The notes under the pieces: model-generated
Database searches by the model: none
Told to the model about the DNA's origin: nothing
The model's input: the letters and a program-made list of their open reading frames with translations, nothing else
Source of the DNA: Bacillota bacterium
Lineage (GTDB): Bacteria; Bacillota; Negativicutes; Sporomusales; CTSoil-080
NCBI GenBank assembly: GCA_017889625.1
Contig: JAGGAD010000002.1
Span: forward strand, 1-39,760
DNA: 39,760 nt
Reading direction: 5' to 3'
Position numbers and translations under genes: made by a program
Shown here: piece after piece, positions 25,831 to 32,482 of the stretch
Layout of the letters: each line of letters begins with the position of its first letter
Numbering within the stretch: the first letter of the stretch is position 1

Positions 25831-27183
25831 ATGCGGCACGATATTATCCAAGCGGTACGAGACGCCGGAGTAGTAGGTGCCGGGGGAGCAGGGTTTCCTA
25901 CTCATATAAAAATCAATGCCCAGGCCGATACCGTAATCGCCAACGGCGCGGAATGTGAACCCCTCCTCCGGGCGCATCAGCTGCTTATGGCGGCTGAAAG
26001 TGAAAAAATTGTTATTGGGTTAAAGACGGTTATGGTCGCGACTGGTGCCCAGCGCGGGGTTATTGCCTTGAAGAAAAAATACGGTGCGGCAGTTGCGGCG
26101 CTGGAAACGGCAATCGCTAAAGGTGCGAATAAAAAAATAGAATTGTTCTTTTTACCGGATTTTTATCCAGCCGGTGATGAACAAGTTGTTGTACATGAAG
26201 TGACTGGGCGAATTGTTCCGGAAGGCGGTATTCCGCTTGAGATTGGAGCCGTTGTCGCTAACGTTGAAACTTTGCTCAATATCGCCAACGCTCTGGCCGG
26301 TAAAACGGTATTGAGCAAATATATTACTGTGACTGGAGCAGTAACTAGTCCGGTTACGTTGGAAGTGCCTGTCGGAACAACGGTCCAAGAACTTATTAAG
26401 TTAGCTGGCGGTGCTGTAATTAGTGATTTTGCCATTGTCGACGGCGGTCCGATGATGGGAAAATTGATTGATTCTAAAGCTGTGGTCACTAAAACTACGG
26501 GCGGTCTGATTGTGCTGCCTAAAGATCACCCGGTCATTTTGGGAAAAACCGTGCCCTGGTCAGCCATTGCGAACCGGGCTAAAGCGGTTTGCTGCAACTG
26601 CCGGGCCTGCACGGATGCTTGTCCACGGTATCTTTTGGGCCATAGTCTAGAACCGCATCGGATTATGCAGGTATTAGGAGCCGGACTACAAGATTCGACG
26701 GCGGTTACCCGGGCGTTCCTGTGCTCGGAGTGCGGTGCTTGCGAAGTTTATGGCTGTACGATGGGGTTGTCGCCGCGGCGGGTTAATGCCGAATATAAGC
26801 GGTTATTAGCAAAAGCTGGGGTTAAAAGCCCCCACCACGCCGCAAGCTTGGAGCCGCGACCAGAACGGGAATATCGCCGGATTCCCACGAAACGTCTCGT
26901 CAGCCGGTTGGGGCTAGCACCTTATGATGTACCGGCCCCGTTTAGCCGGCAACAATACCTGCCCGATACTGTATGTTTGCCGCTTTCTCAGCATGTTGGC
27001 GTGCCGTCCCGTCCTGTGGTCAAAGTCGGCGATTTTGTCAAAGTCGGTGATTTGGTGGCGGCTATTCCCGAAGAGGCAAAGGTAGGGGCTAATCTGCACG
27101 CCAGCATCACTGGGGAGATTGTTGTCGTCGATGGTTATATCGGCATCAAAGCTAATAATGAAGCAGGGGGGAGCGCAAGATGA
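25831..27183 (+). CDS. pduS: Cobalamin reductase / RnfC-like electron carrier PduS
   Basis: Flavin and Fe-S protein that in Salmonella reduces cob(III/II)alamin for the adenosyltransferase PduO. The N-terminal RnfC-like part has the glycine-rich VVGAGGAGFPTHIK and ANGAECEPLL. Two ferredoxin-like cysteine groups follow, CCNCRACTDACPRY and CSECGACEVYGC (near residues 250-310), and a lipoyl-like C-terminal domain (VGDFVKVGDLVAAIPEE) ends it. 450 aa, normal. GAAGGTGA lies 6 bp before ATG 25831; the GTG at 25822 lies inside that site. It overlaps pduT by ATGA, in line with their partnership. Confidence 0.95.
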   Translation: MRHDIIQAVRDAGVVGAGGAGFPTHIKINAQADTVIANGAECEPLLRAHQLLMAAESEKIVIGLKTVMVATGAQRGVIALKKKYGAAVAALETAIAKGANKKIELFFLPDFYPAGDEQVVVHEVTGRIVPEGGIPLEIGAVVANVETLLNIANALAGKTVLSKYITVTGAVTSPVTLEVPVGTTVQELIKLAGGAVISDFAIVDGGPMMGKLIDSKAVVTKTTGGLIVLPKDHPVILGKTVPWSAIANRAKAVCCNCRACTDACPRYLLGHSLEPHRIMQVLGAGLQDSTAVTRAFLCSECGACEVYGCTMGLSPRRVNAEYKRLLAKAGVKSPHHAASLEPRPEREYRRIPTKRLVSRLGLAPYDVPAPFSRQQYLPDTVCLPLSQHVGVPSRPVVKVGDFVKVGDLVAAIPEEAKVGANLHASITGEIVVVDGYIGIKANNEAGGSAR

Positions 27184-27728
27184 AAGCAGCGATCGGATTA
27201 TTAGAATTAAAAAATGTAGTTAAGGGGATTCAGGTTGCCGATAGCATGCTAAAGGCAGCTAATGTTGAATTGATCTTTGCCCAGCCCCTCTGTCCAGGAA
27301 AGTATGTCGTTATGGTTTCCGGGGATGTTGGGGCGGTGCAGAGTGCCGTAAGGACCGGAAAAAGCATCGGCCAAGAGGCGGTTGTTGATGAGTTTGTTTT
27401 GCCGAATATTCATCCCAATGTGTTTCCGGCCATATCCGGCTGTAGCGAAATAAAAACTCTAAACGCATTAGGGGTGATTGAAAGTTACTCTGTTGCATCG
27501 GCCATTATTGCCGCAGATGCTGCCGTAAAAGCTGCGGCGGTACAACTCATCGAAGTACGGTTAGCACGAGGCATGGGTGGAAAGTCGGTGGTGTTGTTGA
27601 CCGGCGATGTGGGGGCGGTGACCGCGGCGATCAGGACGGGTAGCGAGGTAATCAAGGACAGTGGTTTTCTTGTTGACCAAATTGTTATTGCTGCGCCGCA
27701 TAAAAATTTGCGGGCGGCCATAATGTAG
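27180..27728 (+). CDS. pduT: Fe-S shell protein PduT (tandem BMC)
   Basis: Trimeric shell protein of two BMC domains (182 aa, usual 184). In PduT the three copies of one cysteine in the pore bind a [4Fe-4S] cluster; that cysteine is present here in LCPGKYVV (near residue 39). Such a pore cluster can move electrons between the lumen and the cytosol and PduT is thought to dock PduS. The gene is translationally coupled to pduS, strengthening this. The second domain (IAAPHKNL tail) is standard. Confidence 0.94.
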   Translation: MKAAIGLLELKNVVKGIQVADSMLKAANVELIFAQPLCPGKYVVMVSGDVGAVQSAVRTGKSIGQEAVVDEFVLPNIHPNVFPAISGCSEIKTLNALGVIESYSVASAIIAADAAVKAAAVQLIEVRLARGMGGKSVVLLTGDVGAVTAAIRTGSEVIKDSGFLVDQIVIAAPHKNLRAAIM

Positions 27729-27769
27729 GTAATGGAAGATAGGACTCACGAATAAGAGGAGGAAGAAAG

Positions 27770-28495
27770 ATGTCAAATCTGTTAGGTGAGTTTCTAGGAA
27801 CAGCGGTTCTAATGCTTCTGGGTTGCGGGGTTTGTGCCAATGTTACGTTAAACAAATCAAAAGCGCAAGGCGGCGGCTGGATGGTTGTAGTCACCGGATG
27901 GGCCTTTGGTGTTACAATGGGGATATTTACAGCGGTGGCGTTAGGGGCCCCGAATGCCGACCTTAATCCGGCAGTTACTTTGGCCAGGACGTTGGCGGGA
28001 TTGTATACCGTACCTCAAGCTATTGCGACAATGGTTGTACAACTTATTGGGGGGATTGTCGGTGCGGCTCTTGTTTGGCTGGCTTTTCTACCGCACTGGG
28101 AAGTTACGGAAGATAAAATGTCTAAATTATGTATCTTTTGCACCATGCCGGCAATACGGAATACGACTTCGAATTTAATTTGTGAAATTATTGCAACGAC
28201 AATGTTGATGGTAGCGTTCTTCATGTTAGGGGCTAAACTGGTTGGGACTATTCCGGCGGGGATAGGTCAGTACATTGGCGGGGTTGTAGTGTGGTCGCTT
28301 GGTCTAAGTTTAGGCGGGCCGACTGGTTACGCCATTAACCCGGCCCGGGACTTAGGGCCGCGTATAGCTCATGCCATCCTGCCGATCGCCGGGAAGGGTG
28401 ATTCCGGCTGGAGTTATGCCTGGATTCCGATAGTCGGACCGTTTATCGGTGGCATATTGGCTTTTTTACTGGCCAGAGGATGCGGCATAGCTTGA
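27770..28495 (+). CDS. pduF: Glycerol/propanediol diffusion facilitator PduF
   Basis: Inner-membrane channel of the MIP (aquaglyceroporin) family, 241 aa with six helices. Both NPA boxes are visible: NPAV near residue 65 and NPARD near 190, the Asp after the second being typical of glycerol facilitators rather than water channels. In Salmonella PduF admits 1,2-propanediol. Here it is placed at the end of the operon rather than upstream. AGAGGAGGAAG gives a strong ribosome site 7 bp before the ATG. Confidence 0.93.
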   Translation: MSNLLGEFLGTAVLMLLGCGVCANVTLNKSKAQGGGWMVVVTGWAFGVTMGIFTAVALGAPNADLNPAVTLARTLAGLYTVPQAIATMVVQLIGGIVGAALVWLAFLPHWEVTEDKMSKLCIFCTMPAIRNTTSNLICEIIATTMLMVAFFMLGAKLVGTIPAGIGQYIGGVVVWSLGLSLGGPTGYAINPARDLGPRIAHAILPIAGKGDSGWSYAWIPIVGPFIGGILAFLLARGCGIA

Positions 28496-28502
28496 TACAG
28501 CT

Positions 28503-29258
28503 GTGAACATTATTTATGAAATTATCGCGGCCCTGCAATTTTTAACCCGTCTCAACATTTCTCAACGCCTGGTACTTCCCGAAACACTTGGCCGAAGCGT
28601 TCGTCACTTCCCCCTGGTTGGCGCAGTTATTGGTCTAGTATTGGCAGTTGTTGCCCAAATACCCGCTGAATATATTCCGGTCCGGGTACTGGCCGTGGTC
28701 TTGCTTGGGCTGGAGCTTGTTGTGACCGGCGGGATGCATATTGATGGACTAATGGATACCTTTGATGGAATTTTTTCCGGACGTTCGCGGGAACGAATGC
28801 TGGAAATTATGAAGGACAGCCGGGTCGGGGCCTATGGCGTGATGGGATTTGGTCTGTTCATACTGCTAAAATGGTCGCTGTTAACCGAAATATTGCCCAG
28901 CCCAAGTTTTACGGGGTTGTTTGTCATGCCGGTTTTGGGCAGGTTGGGGATAGTGATAGCCATTACCGGCTTTCCCTACGGGCGCGAGTCGGGACTCGGA
29001 AAGGTGTTTTCCCAACATGCCGGACGAGGGGCTCTTTATGCAGCGATAATTTGGACGCTAATATTTACACTACCGTTTGGCAAAATAGCGGTTTTTTGTC
29101 TTATTATCGCGGTGGGCTTTGCGATTCTGTTCGCCAGGTATGTGTGCAAAGTATTGGGTGGACTCACCGGTGATGTATACGGCGCGGTTTTGGAACTCAC
29201 CGAAGTAGTTGCGTTGCTTACCTTTATGTTATTCCATGGGTGCCGGGGTGTATTATAG
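28503..29258 (+). CDS. cobS: Adenosylcobinamide-GDP ribazoletransferase (cobalamin synthase)
   Basis: Joins the activated lower-ligand riboside to adenosylcobinamide-GDP in the membrane, the last assembly step of the cobamide nucleotide loop. 251 aa with several hydrophobic helices and the family motif GGMHIDGLMDTFDG (near residues 79-92), followed by RMLEIMKDSRVGAYG. The GTG start at 28503 has no clear ribosome site; it follows pduF by 7 bp and may be translated by coupling. Its place in the pdu operon ties B12 completion to diol use. Confidence 0.92.
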   Translation: MNIIYEIIAALQFLTRLNISQRLVLPETLGRSVRHFPLVGAVIGLVLAVVAQIPAEYIPVRVLAVVLLGLELVVTGGMHIDGLMDTFDGIFSGRSRERMLEIMKDSRVGAYGVMGFGLFILLKWSLLTEILPSPSFTGLFVMPVLGRLGIVIAITGFPYGRESGLGKVFSQHAGRGALYAAIIWTLIFTLPFGKIAVFCLIIAVGFAILFARYVCKVLGGLTGDVYGAVLELTEVVALLTFMLFHGCRGVL

Positions 29259-29292
29259 TCAGTTGGGATTATAATAGAAACGAGTGGGCAAA

Positions 29293-29904
29293 ATGACAAA
29301 AGTATTTTTAGTGCGCCATGGTCAAACCGTGTGGAATAAAGAACAACGTTATCAAGGGCATAGCGATACTGCCCTCAGTGAAGAAGGGCTGAAACAGGCC
29401 GAACTGACTGCGGTGCGGCTGGATAGAGAAAATTTGGCGGCGGTATATGCCAGCGATTTGAGCCGGGCGGCAGTTACTGCTGAAATCATTGCCCGACATC
29501 ATAAAGAGACTGCAGTAGTAGTTAAAGTGCCGGAGTTGCGCGAAATAAACTTTGGTCAGTGGGAAGGGCTTACCTATGAACAAATAAATCAACGCTGGCC
29601 AGGCAAACTAGAACGCTTGTACCGGGCGGAAGAAGATGATGTTCCTGGCGGAGAGTCTTTTCATGGTCTCCAAACCCGTGCCGTTCGGGCGATTGAACGT
29701 CTAGTTAACCGCCATCAGGGCCAAACCATTGCCATCGTTTCCCATGGTGGAACAATCCGCACGATTATTGCTGCGGCTATGGGCCTTAACTTGAAGCGGT
29801 TGTGGAACATCCGTCAGGATAATACCGCCGTTAATATAATCGAGTATTACCCTGGCATGGCTGTAGTCGGTCTAGTTAACGACATCCACCACCTCCGGCG
29901 GTAG
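29293..29904 (+). CDS. cobC: Alpha-ribazole phosphatase-like histidine phosphatase
   Basis: Phosphoglycerate-mutase-family phosphatase (203 aa) that probably removes phosphate from alpha-ribazole-5'-phosphate or adenosylcobalamin-5'-phosphate. Catalytic RHGQT lies at residues 8-12, LREINFGQWEG near 83, VPGGESF near 118 and the second histidine in SHGG near 152. ATG 29293 is preferred to GTG 29284. It is 34 bp after cobS and last in the operon. Other family members hydrolyse other phosphates, so the cob role rests on context. A weak GGCG/CGCC stem (29897-29909) follows but no clear terminator. Confidence 0.85.
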   Translation: MTKVFLVRHGQTVWNKEQRYQGHSDTALSEEGLKQAELTAVRLDRENLAAVYASDLSRAAVTAEIIARHHKETAVVVKVPELREINFGQWEGLTYEQINQRWPGKLERLYRAEEDDVPGGESFHGLQTRAVRAIERLVNRHQGQTIAIVSHGGTIRTIIAAAMGLNLKRLWNIRQDNTAVNIIEYYPGMAVVGLVNDIHHLRR

Positions 29905-29999
29905 ACGCCAGCTGTTGTTCTTCTAATAGTGTATTGTATGGGGTTAGTATTTTCGTTACTTGTAGCTGAGGATAATACCCATTTAGTAAGGTCGTATGT

Positions 30000-30028
30000 T
30001 TGATAAAAAGTATCAAGTATGTTACTAT
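30000..30028 (+). promoter_or_regulatory. Promoter of the thiW-thiM operon
   Basis: TTGATA (30000-30005), 17 bp, TACTAT (30023-30028), placed just before the TPP riboswitch so that the aptamer would be at the very start of the transcript. Confidence 0.65.
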
Positions 30029-30038
30029 ATATCAAGTT

Positions 30039-30136
30039 AAATATTTTTGGGGAGCTTGTTTGGCAGGCTGAGAGGAAGTAGTTAGACTTCGACCCATATA
30101 CCTGATTTGGATAATGCCAACGTAGGAAGGATATTT
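30039..30136 (+). ncRNA. TPP riboswitch (THI element)
   Basis: The conserved core is plain: GGGGAGC, CTGAGAGG, GACCC, then ACCTGATTTGGATAATGCCAACGTAGGA. AAATAT (30039-30044) pairs with ATATTT (30131-30136) as P1, and an extra P3a hairpin (GGAAGT...ACTTC) is present. It senses thiamin pyrophosphate and would stop thiW-thiM transcription through the terminator at 30157-30192 when TPP is plentiful. Confidence 0.94.
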
Positions 30137-30156
30137 GTGCTATTATTTTTAAGTAC

Positions 30157-30192
30157 AAATGGGATATGCCGTTGTTGGTGTATCCCATTTTT
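30157..30192 (+). terminator. Riboswitch expression-platform terminator
   Basis: AAATGGGATA (30157-30166) pairs with TATCCCATTT (30181-30190), extended by a wobble pair region, and the arm ends in a T run. It lies 20 nt after the TPP aptamer, the normal place for its switch. Confidence 0.85.
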
Positions 30193-30231
30193 GTTGTGTG
30201 TGATAAATTGCTTCGAATTTAAGTTCTGAGA

Positions 30232-30257
30232 AGATGGAGGGGGAGCGCCCTGCATCT
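30232..30257 (+). promoter_or_regulatory. Hairpin of unknown role in the thiW leader
   Basis: AGATG (30232-30236) pairs with CATCT (30253-30257) and AGGG with CCCT inside, around a G-G mismatch. No T run follows. It sits between the first terminator and the second TPP-like element. Confidence 0.4.
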
Positions 30258-30270
30258 TATTGCAAATAAA

Positions 30271-30368
30271 AACTAAATAGCGAGGGAGCTCGTGTTTCGA
30301 GATGAGAGGAAGCTTTGCAGCTTCGACCGACTTTGTGTGGTATATGCCATACAGCGGGCTATTTAGTT
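30271..30368 (+). ncRNA. Candidate variant TPP-like aptamer (second leader element)
   Basis: A perfect 11-bp outer stem (30271-30281 with 30358-30368) encloses three hairpins: CTCG/CGAG (about 30288-30300), GAAGC/GCTTC (30308-30325) and TTGTGTGG/CCATACAG (about 30333-30354, loop TATATG). Junction bases TGAGAGGA and GACC copy the pyrimidine-sensing side of the TPP aptamer upstream. The pyrophosphate side differs: GTATATGCC and CAGCGGG replace the canonical GATAATGCC and CGTAGG. It may be a decayed duplicate or a variant that senses a thiamin precursor. Structure was drawn by eye. Confidence 0.5.
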
Positions 30369-30481
30369 ATACGAGAAGATACCTTGATAACAACGTTTGT
30401 CTGCCTGTATGACATAATTACGGTACAGGATTTAAGTGCTTTTGTACTTAAAAATAAATTGTGGTTAGCGAGGTATTTTTT

Positions 30482-31015
30482 ATGCAAAGAAAAACTGGTC
30501 TTTTAAAAATGGTTATGTTATCAATGTTGATTGCCCTAGGAGTGGTAATTTCGCCACTTCTTCGGATCGAAGGTATGTGTCCGATGGCTCATTTGATTAA
30601 TATCGTATGTTCTGTTTTATTGGGGCCGTGGTATTCATTGCTTTGTGCAACGTTGATTGGTATGCTCAGAATGATGCTTATGGGGATTCCGCCGTTAGCA
30701 CTTACAGGTGCGGTTTTTGGGGCAATGCTGTCAGGTGTTTTTTACAGAGCGTCTAAAGGAAAACTGATTTGTGCGGTTTTCGGTGAGATTTTTGGAACCG
30801 GTGTCATCGGAGCAATTGTTTCGTATCCGGTTATGACGTTTGTCTGGGGAAAACAAGGGCTAACCTGGATGTTTTATGTACCACTATTTATTTGTGGAAC
30901 GCTTATCGGTGGGACAATTGCTTACATTTTTCTAAAATCGTTAAGAAAAACGGGCATTTTGGCGAATTTTCAAAGAAGATTAGGAGCAAAAGTTTATGAC
31001 AACTCAAACCATTAA
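30482..31015 (+). CDS. thiW: ThiW, thiazole-type ECF transporter substrate-binding membrane protein
   Basis: Integral membrane protein of 178 aa with about five to six hydrophobic helices, of the ThiW family of S components, thought to take up the thiazole moiety of thiamin (hydroxyethylthiazole) together with a shared ECF energising module not found in this window. Typical early segment: LSMLIALGVVISPLLRIEGMCPMAHLIN. I start at ATG 30482, 8 bp after GAGGT; a GTG at 30461 would add residues before that site. Its 3' end overlaps thiM by 20 bp, and both follow TPP-responsive leader RNA. Confidence 0.88.
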   Translation: MQRKTGLLKMVMLSMLIALGVVISPLLRIEGMCPMAHLINIVCSVLLGPWYSLLCATLIGMLRMMLMGIPPLALTGAVFGAMLSGVFYRASKGKLICAVFGEIFGTGVIGAIVSYPVMTFVWGKQGLTWMFYVPLFICGTLIGGTIAYIFLKSLRKTGILANFQRRLGAKVYDNSNH

Positions 31016-31829
31016 TATCTCAGAAATATTGGAGATAAGACACAAGGTTAAGGTAGCAAATCCGCTGATTCATTGCATAACCAATCCTATTTCAATCAAT
31101 GACTGTGCAAATGTTGTGCTTGCTGTTGGGGCAAAACCGATTATGGCTGAGCATCCGGCCGAGGTGTCTGAAATCACAGCCCTTTCACAAGTTTTAGCGG
31201 TAAATATTGGGAATATAACGGATGTACGGATGCAATCCATGCTGATTTCCGGTAAAATAGCCGATAAAAAAGGTTTGCCTTCGATTATCGATCTTGTGGG
31301 AGTTGGCTGTAGTACACTTCGGCTTGCGTTTGCTAAAAAGTTTATCTCGAAATGCCATCCTAGTGTTATTAAAGGTAACATGTCGGAATTAAAAGCTATT
31401 TGTGGATGTGAAGGTAAGGCCAAAGGGATTGATGTCGGCGAACATGATGCTGTTACGAATAATAATTTGCATGATAGTATATCGATGCTGAATTCGCTTG
31501 CTGTTAAAACCGGCGCTGTTGTTGTGGCAACGGGAGTAACGGATATTATAACTGACGGAACGACGATATACCTTGTTGAAAATGGCTGTCAAATGCTTCC
31601 TTTAATAACCGGTACAGGCTGCATGCTTAATGCCCTTGTTGCAAGCTTTATCTCAACTGAGAATATTATTGGTGGAACAGTTTTGGCGGTGGCTGTTATG
31701 GGAATCAGTGGTGAACTTTCCCAGCGAGTTAAAGGTACCGGAAGTTTTAGAACAGAATTATTAGATTGTATCTTTAATCTGACGGATTATATGATTAAAG
31801 AAAAAATACGTTGTACAGTATTGGCTTGA
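30996..31829 (+). CDS. thiM: Hydroxyethylthiazole kinase
   Basis: Phosphorylates 4-methyl-5-(2-hydroxyethyl)thiazole for thiamin salvage. 277 aa, usual length. Motifs include PLIHCITNPISIND (near residue 22), GAKPIMAEHPAEV, VIKGNMSEL (near 127) and the ATP-site TGTGCMLNALVAS (near 209) with its conserved cysteine. AGGAG lies upstream within thiW, whose 3' end it overlaps, so both genes are expected on one transcript. With ThiW it makes a two-gene thiazole uptake-and-capture unit. Confidence 0.94.
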   Translation: MTTQTINISEILEIRHKVKVANPLIHCITNPISINDCANVVLAVGAKPIMAEHPAEVSEITALSQVLAVNIGNITDVRMQSMLISGKIADKKGLPSIIDLVGVGCSTLRLAFAKKFISKCHPSVIKGNMSELKAICGCEGKAKGIDVGEHDAVTNNNLHDSISMLNSLAVKTGAVVVATGVTDIITDGTTIYLVENGCQMLPLITGTGCMLNALVASFISTENIIGGTVLAVAVMGISGELSQRVKGTGSFRTELLDCIFNLTDYMIKEKIRCTVLA

Positions 31830-31860
31830 GTGTGTTCTTATTCTTTCTTAAATAAATTGT

Positions 31861-32157
31861 TTAGGTTGCTTCTTCGGTAGTAGCGTTAGCGATGATATTA
31901 GCGTTTACGATAATAAATACGTCTAATATGTCTTTAAGGTCTTGCGGTAATAGTATGTCATGACGGATGCCGACTCCATTCAAGCTTGCCAGGAGCGCGG
32001 CGTGAAACTGGGAGGTTAATAATACAGATGGATTAGGAGAAATTATTGTGCTAAGGTTTGTGTATAAAAAAACTTCAAGTTGATCGTCAATATCTTTTTT
32101 TATGTTAATGTCGATCGCCTTAATTTCCAGGTTTTTTATAAGAGAATCCTCATTCAT
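31861..32157 (-). CDS. Small hypothetical protein
   Basis: Unrecognised protein of 98 aa on the minus strand, convergent with thiM. It is acidic at the start (MNEDSLIKNLEIKAIDINIKKDIDDQ) and then largely hydrophobic (VFLYTNLSTIISPNPSVLLTS, LKDILDVFIIVNANIIANA) without a clear signal peptide. ATG 32157 is preceded on its strand by GAGG about 15 bases upstream, a weak ribosome site. The central pattern (xPNxSxLL, then a DxL helix and a run of hydrophobic residues) loosely matches the minus-strand protein at 8778-9128. No function can be given; it could be a non-coding open frame, though its length and codon structure look real. Confidence 0.5.
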   Translation of the reverse strand: MNEDSLIKNLEIKAIDINIKKDIDDQLEVFLYTNLSTIISPNPSVLLTSQFHAALLASLNGVGIRHDILLPQDLKDILDVFIIVNANIIANATTEEAT

Positions 32158-32482
32158 ATAGCCTAACCTCGCTAGAATCAGTGATAGTTATTATATGATG
32201 CTAAATTATACGGGTGTTCTTGACTTGAAAAATTTTGCGCTTTTTGTTCTTGGACTGAGACTGGGAATTTGAATAATGATAGAAAGACTAACTATATAAA
32301 TATGGCAAAATATTATAGTGATAATTAGAAATAAGATTTATAATTCAACTAGACAAAGAGAATATGGCTTTTACATTTATATAAATAACTTATCAGATGC
32401 TGTAAGCGTATCTGGCAGTTAGATAGATCCTTTCGGGCTAAAAAGACAGTATTTGGAGAGAATAGTGTTTGGGTGAGGTGAA
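32158..32482 (+). other. 325-bp gap upstream of the PBP gene
   Basis: No gene is seen. It contains the candidate promoter at 32269-32298, then a roughly 180-nt AT-rich leader. Near 32394-32414 CAGAT and ATCTG can form a small hairpin, and GATCCTTTCGGGCT follows. These do not match any riboswitch class I can recognise. Confidence 0.5.
32269..32298 (+). promoter_or_regulatory. Possible promoter of the PBP gene
   Basis: TTGAAT (32269-32274) and TATATA (32293-32298), 18 bp apart, in an AT-rich stretch. This implies a leader of about 180 nt. Confidence 0.4.

Larger units (their letters stand above)
30144..30456 (+). repeat. 16-bp perfect inverted repeat flanking the middle of the thiW leader
   Basis: The 16 bases at 30144-30159 are the exact reverse complement of those at 30441-30456. 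The left arm overlaps the start of the first terminator stem; the right arm lies just before thiW and can also form a local 9-bp hairpin (30431-30439 with 30444-30452). Together they bracket the terminator and the second TPP-like element. Confidence 0.7.
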
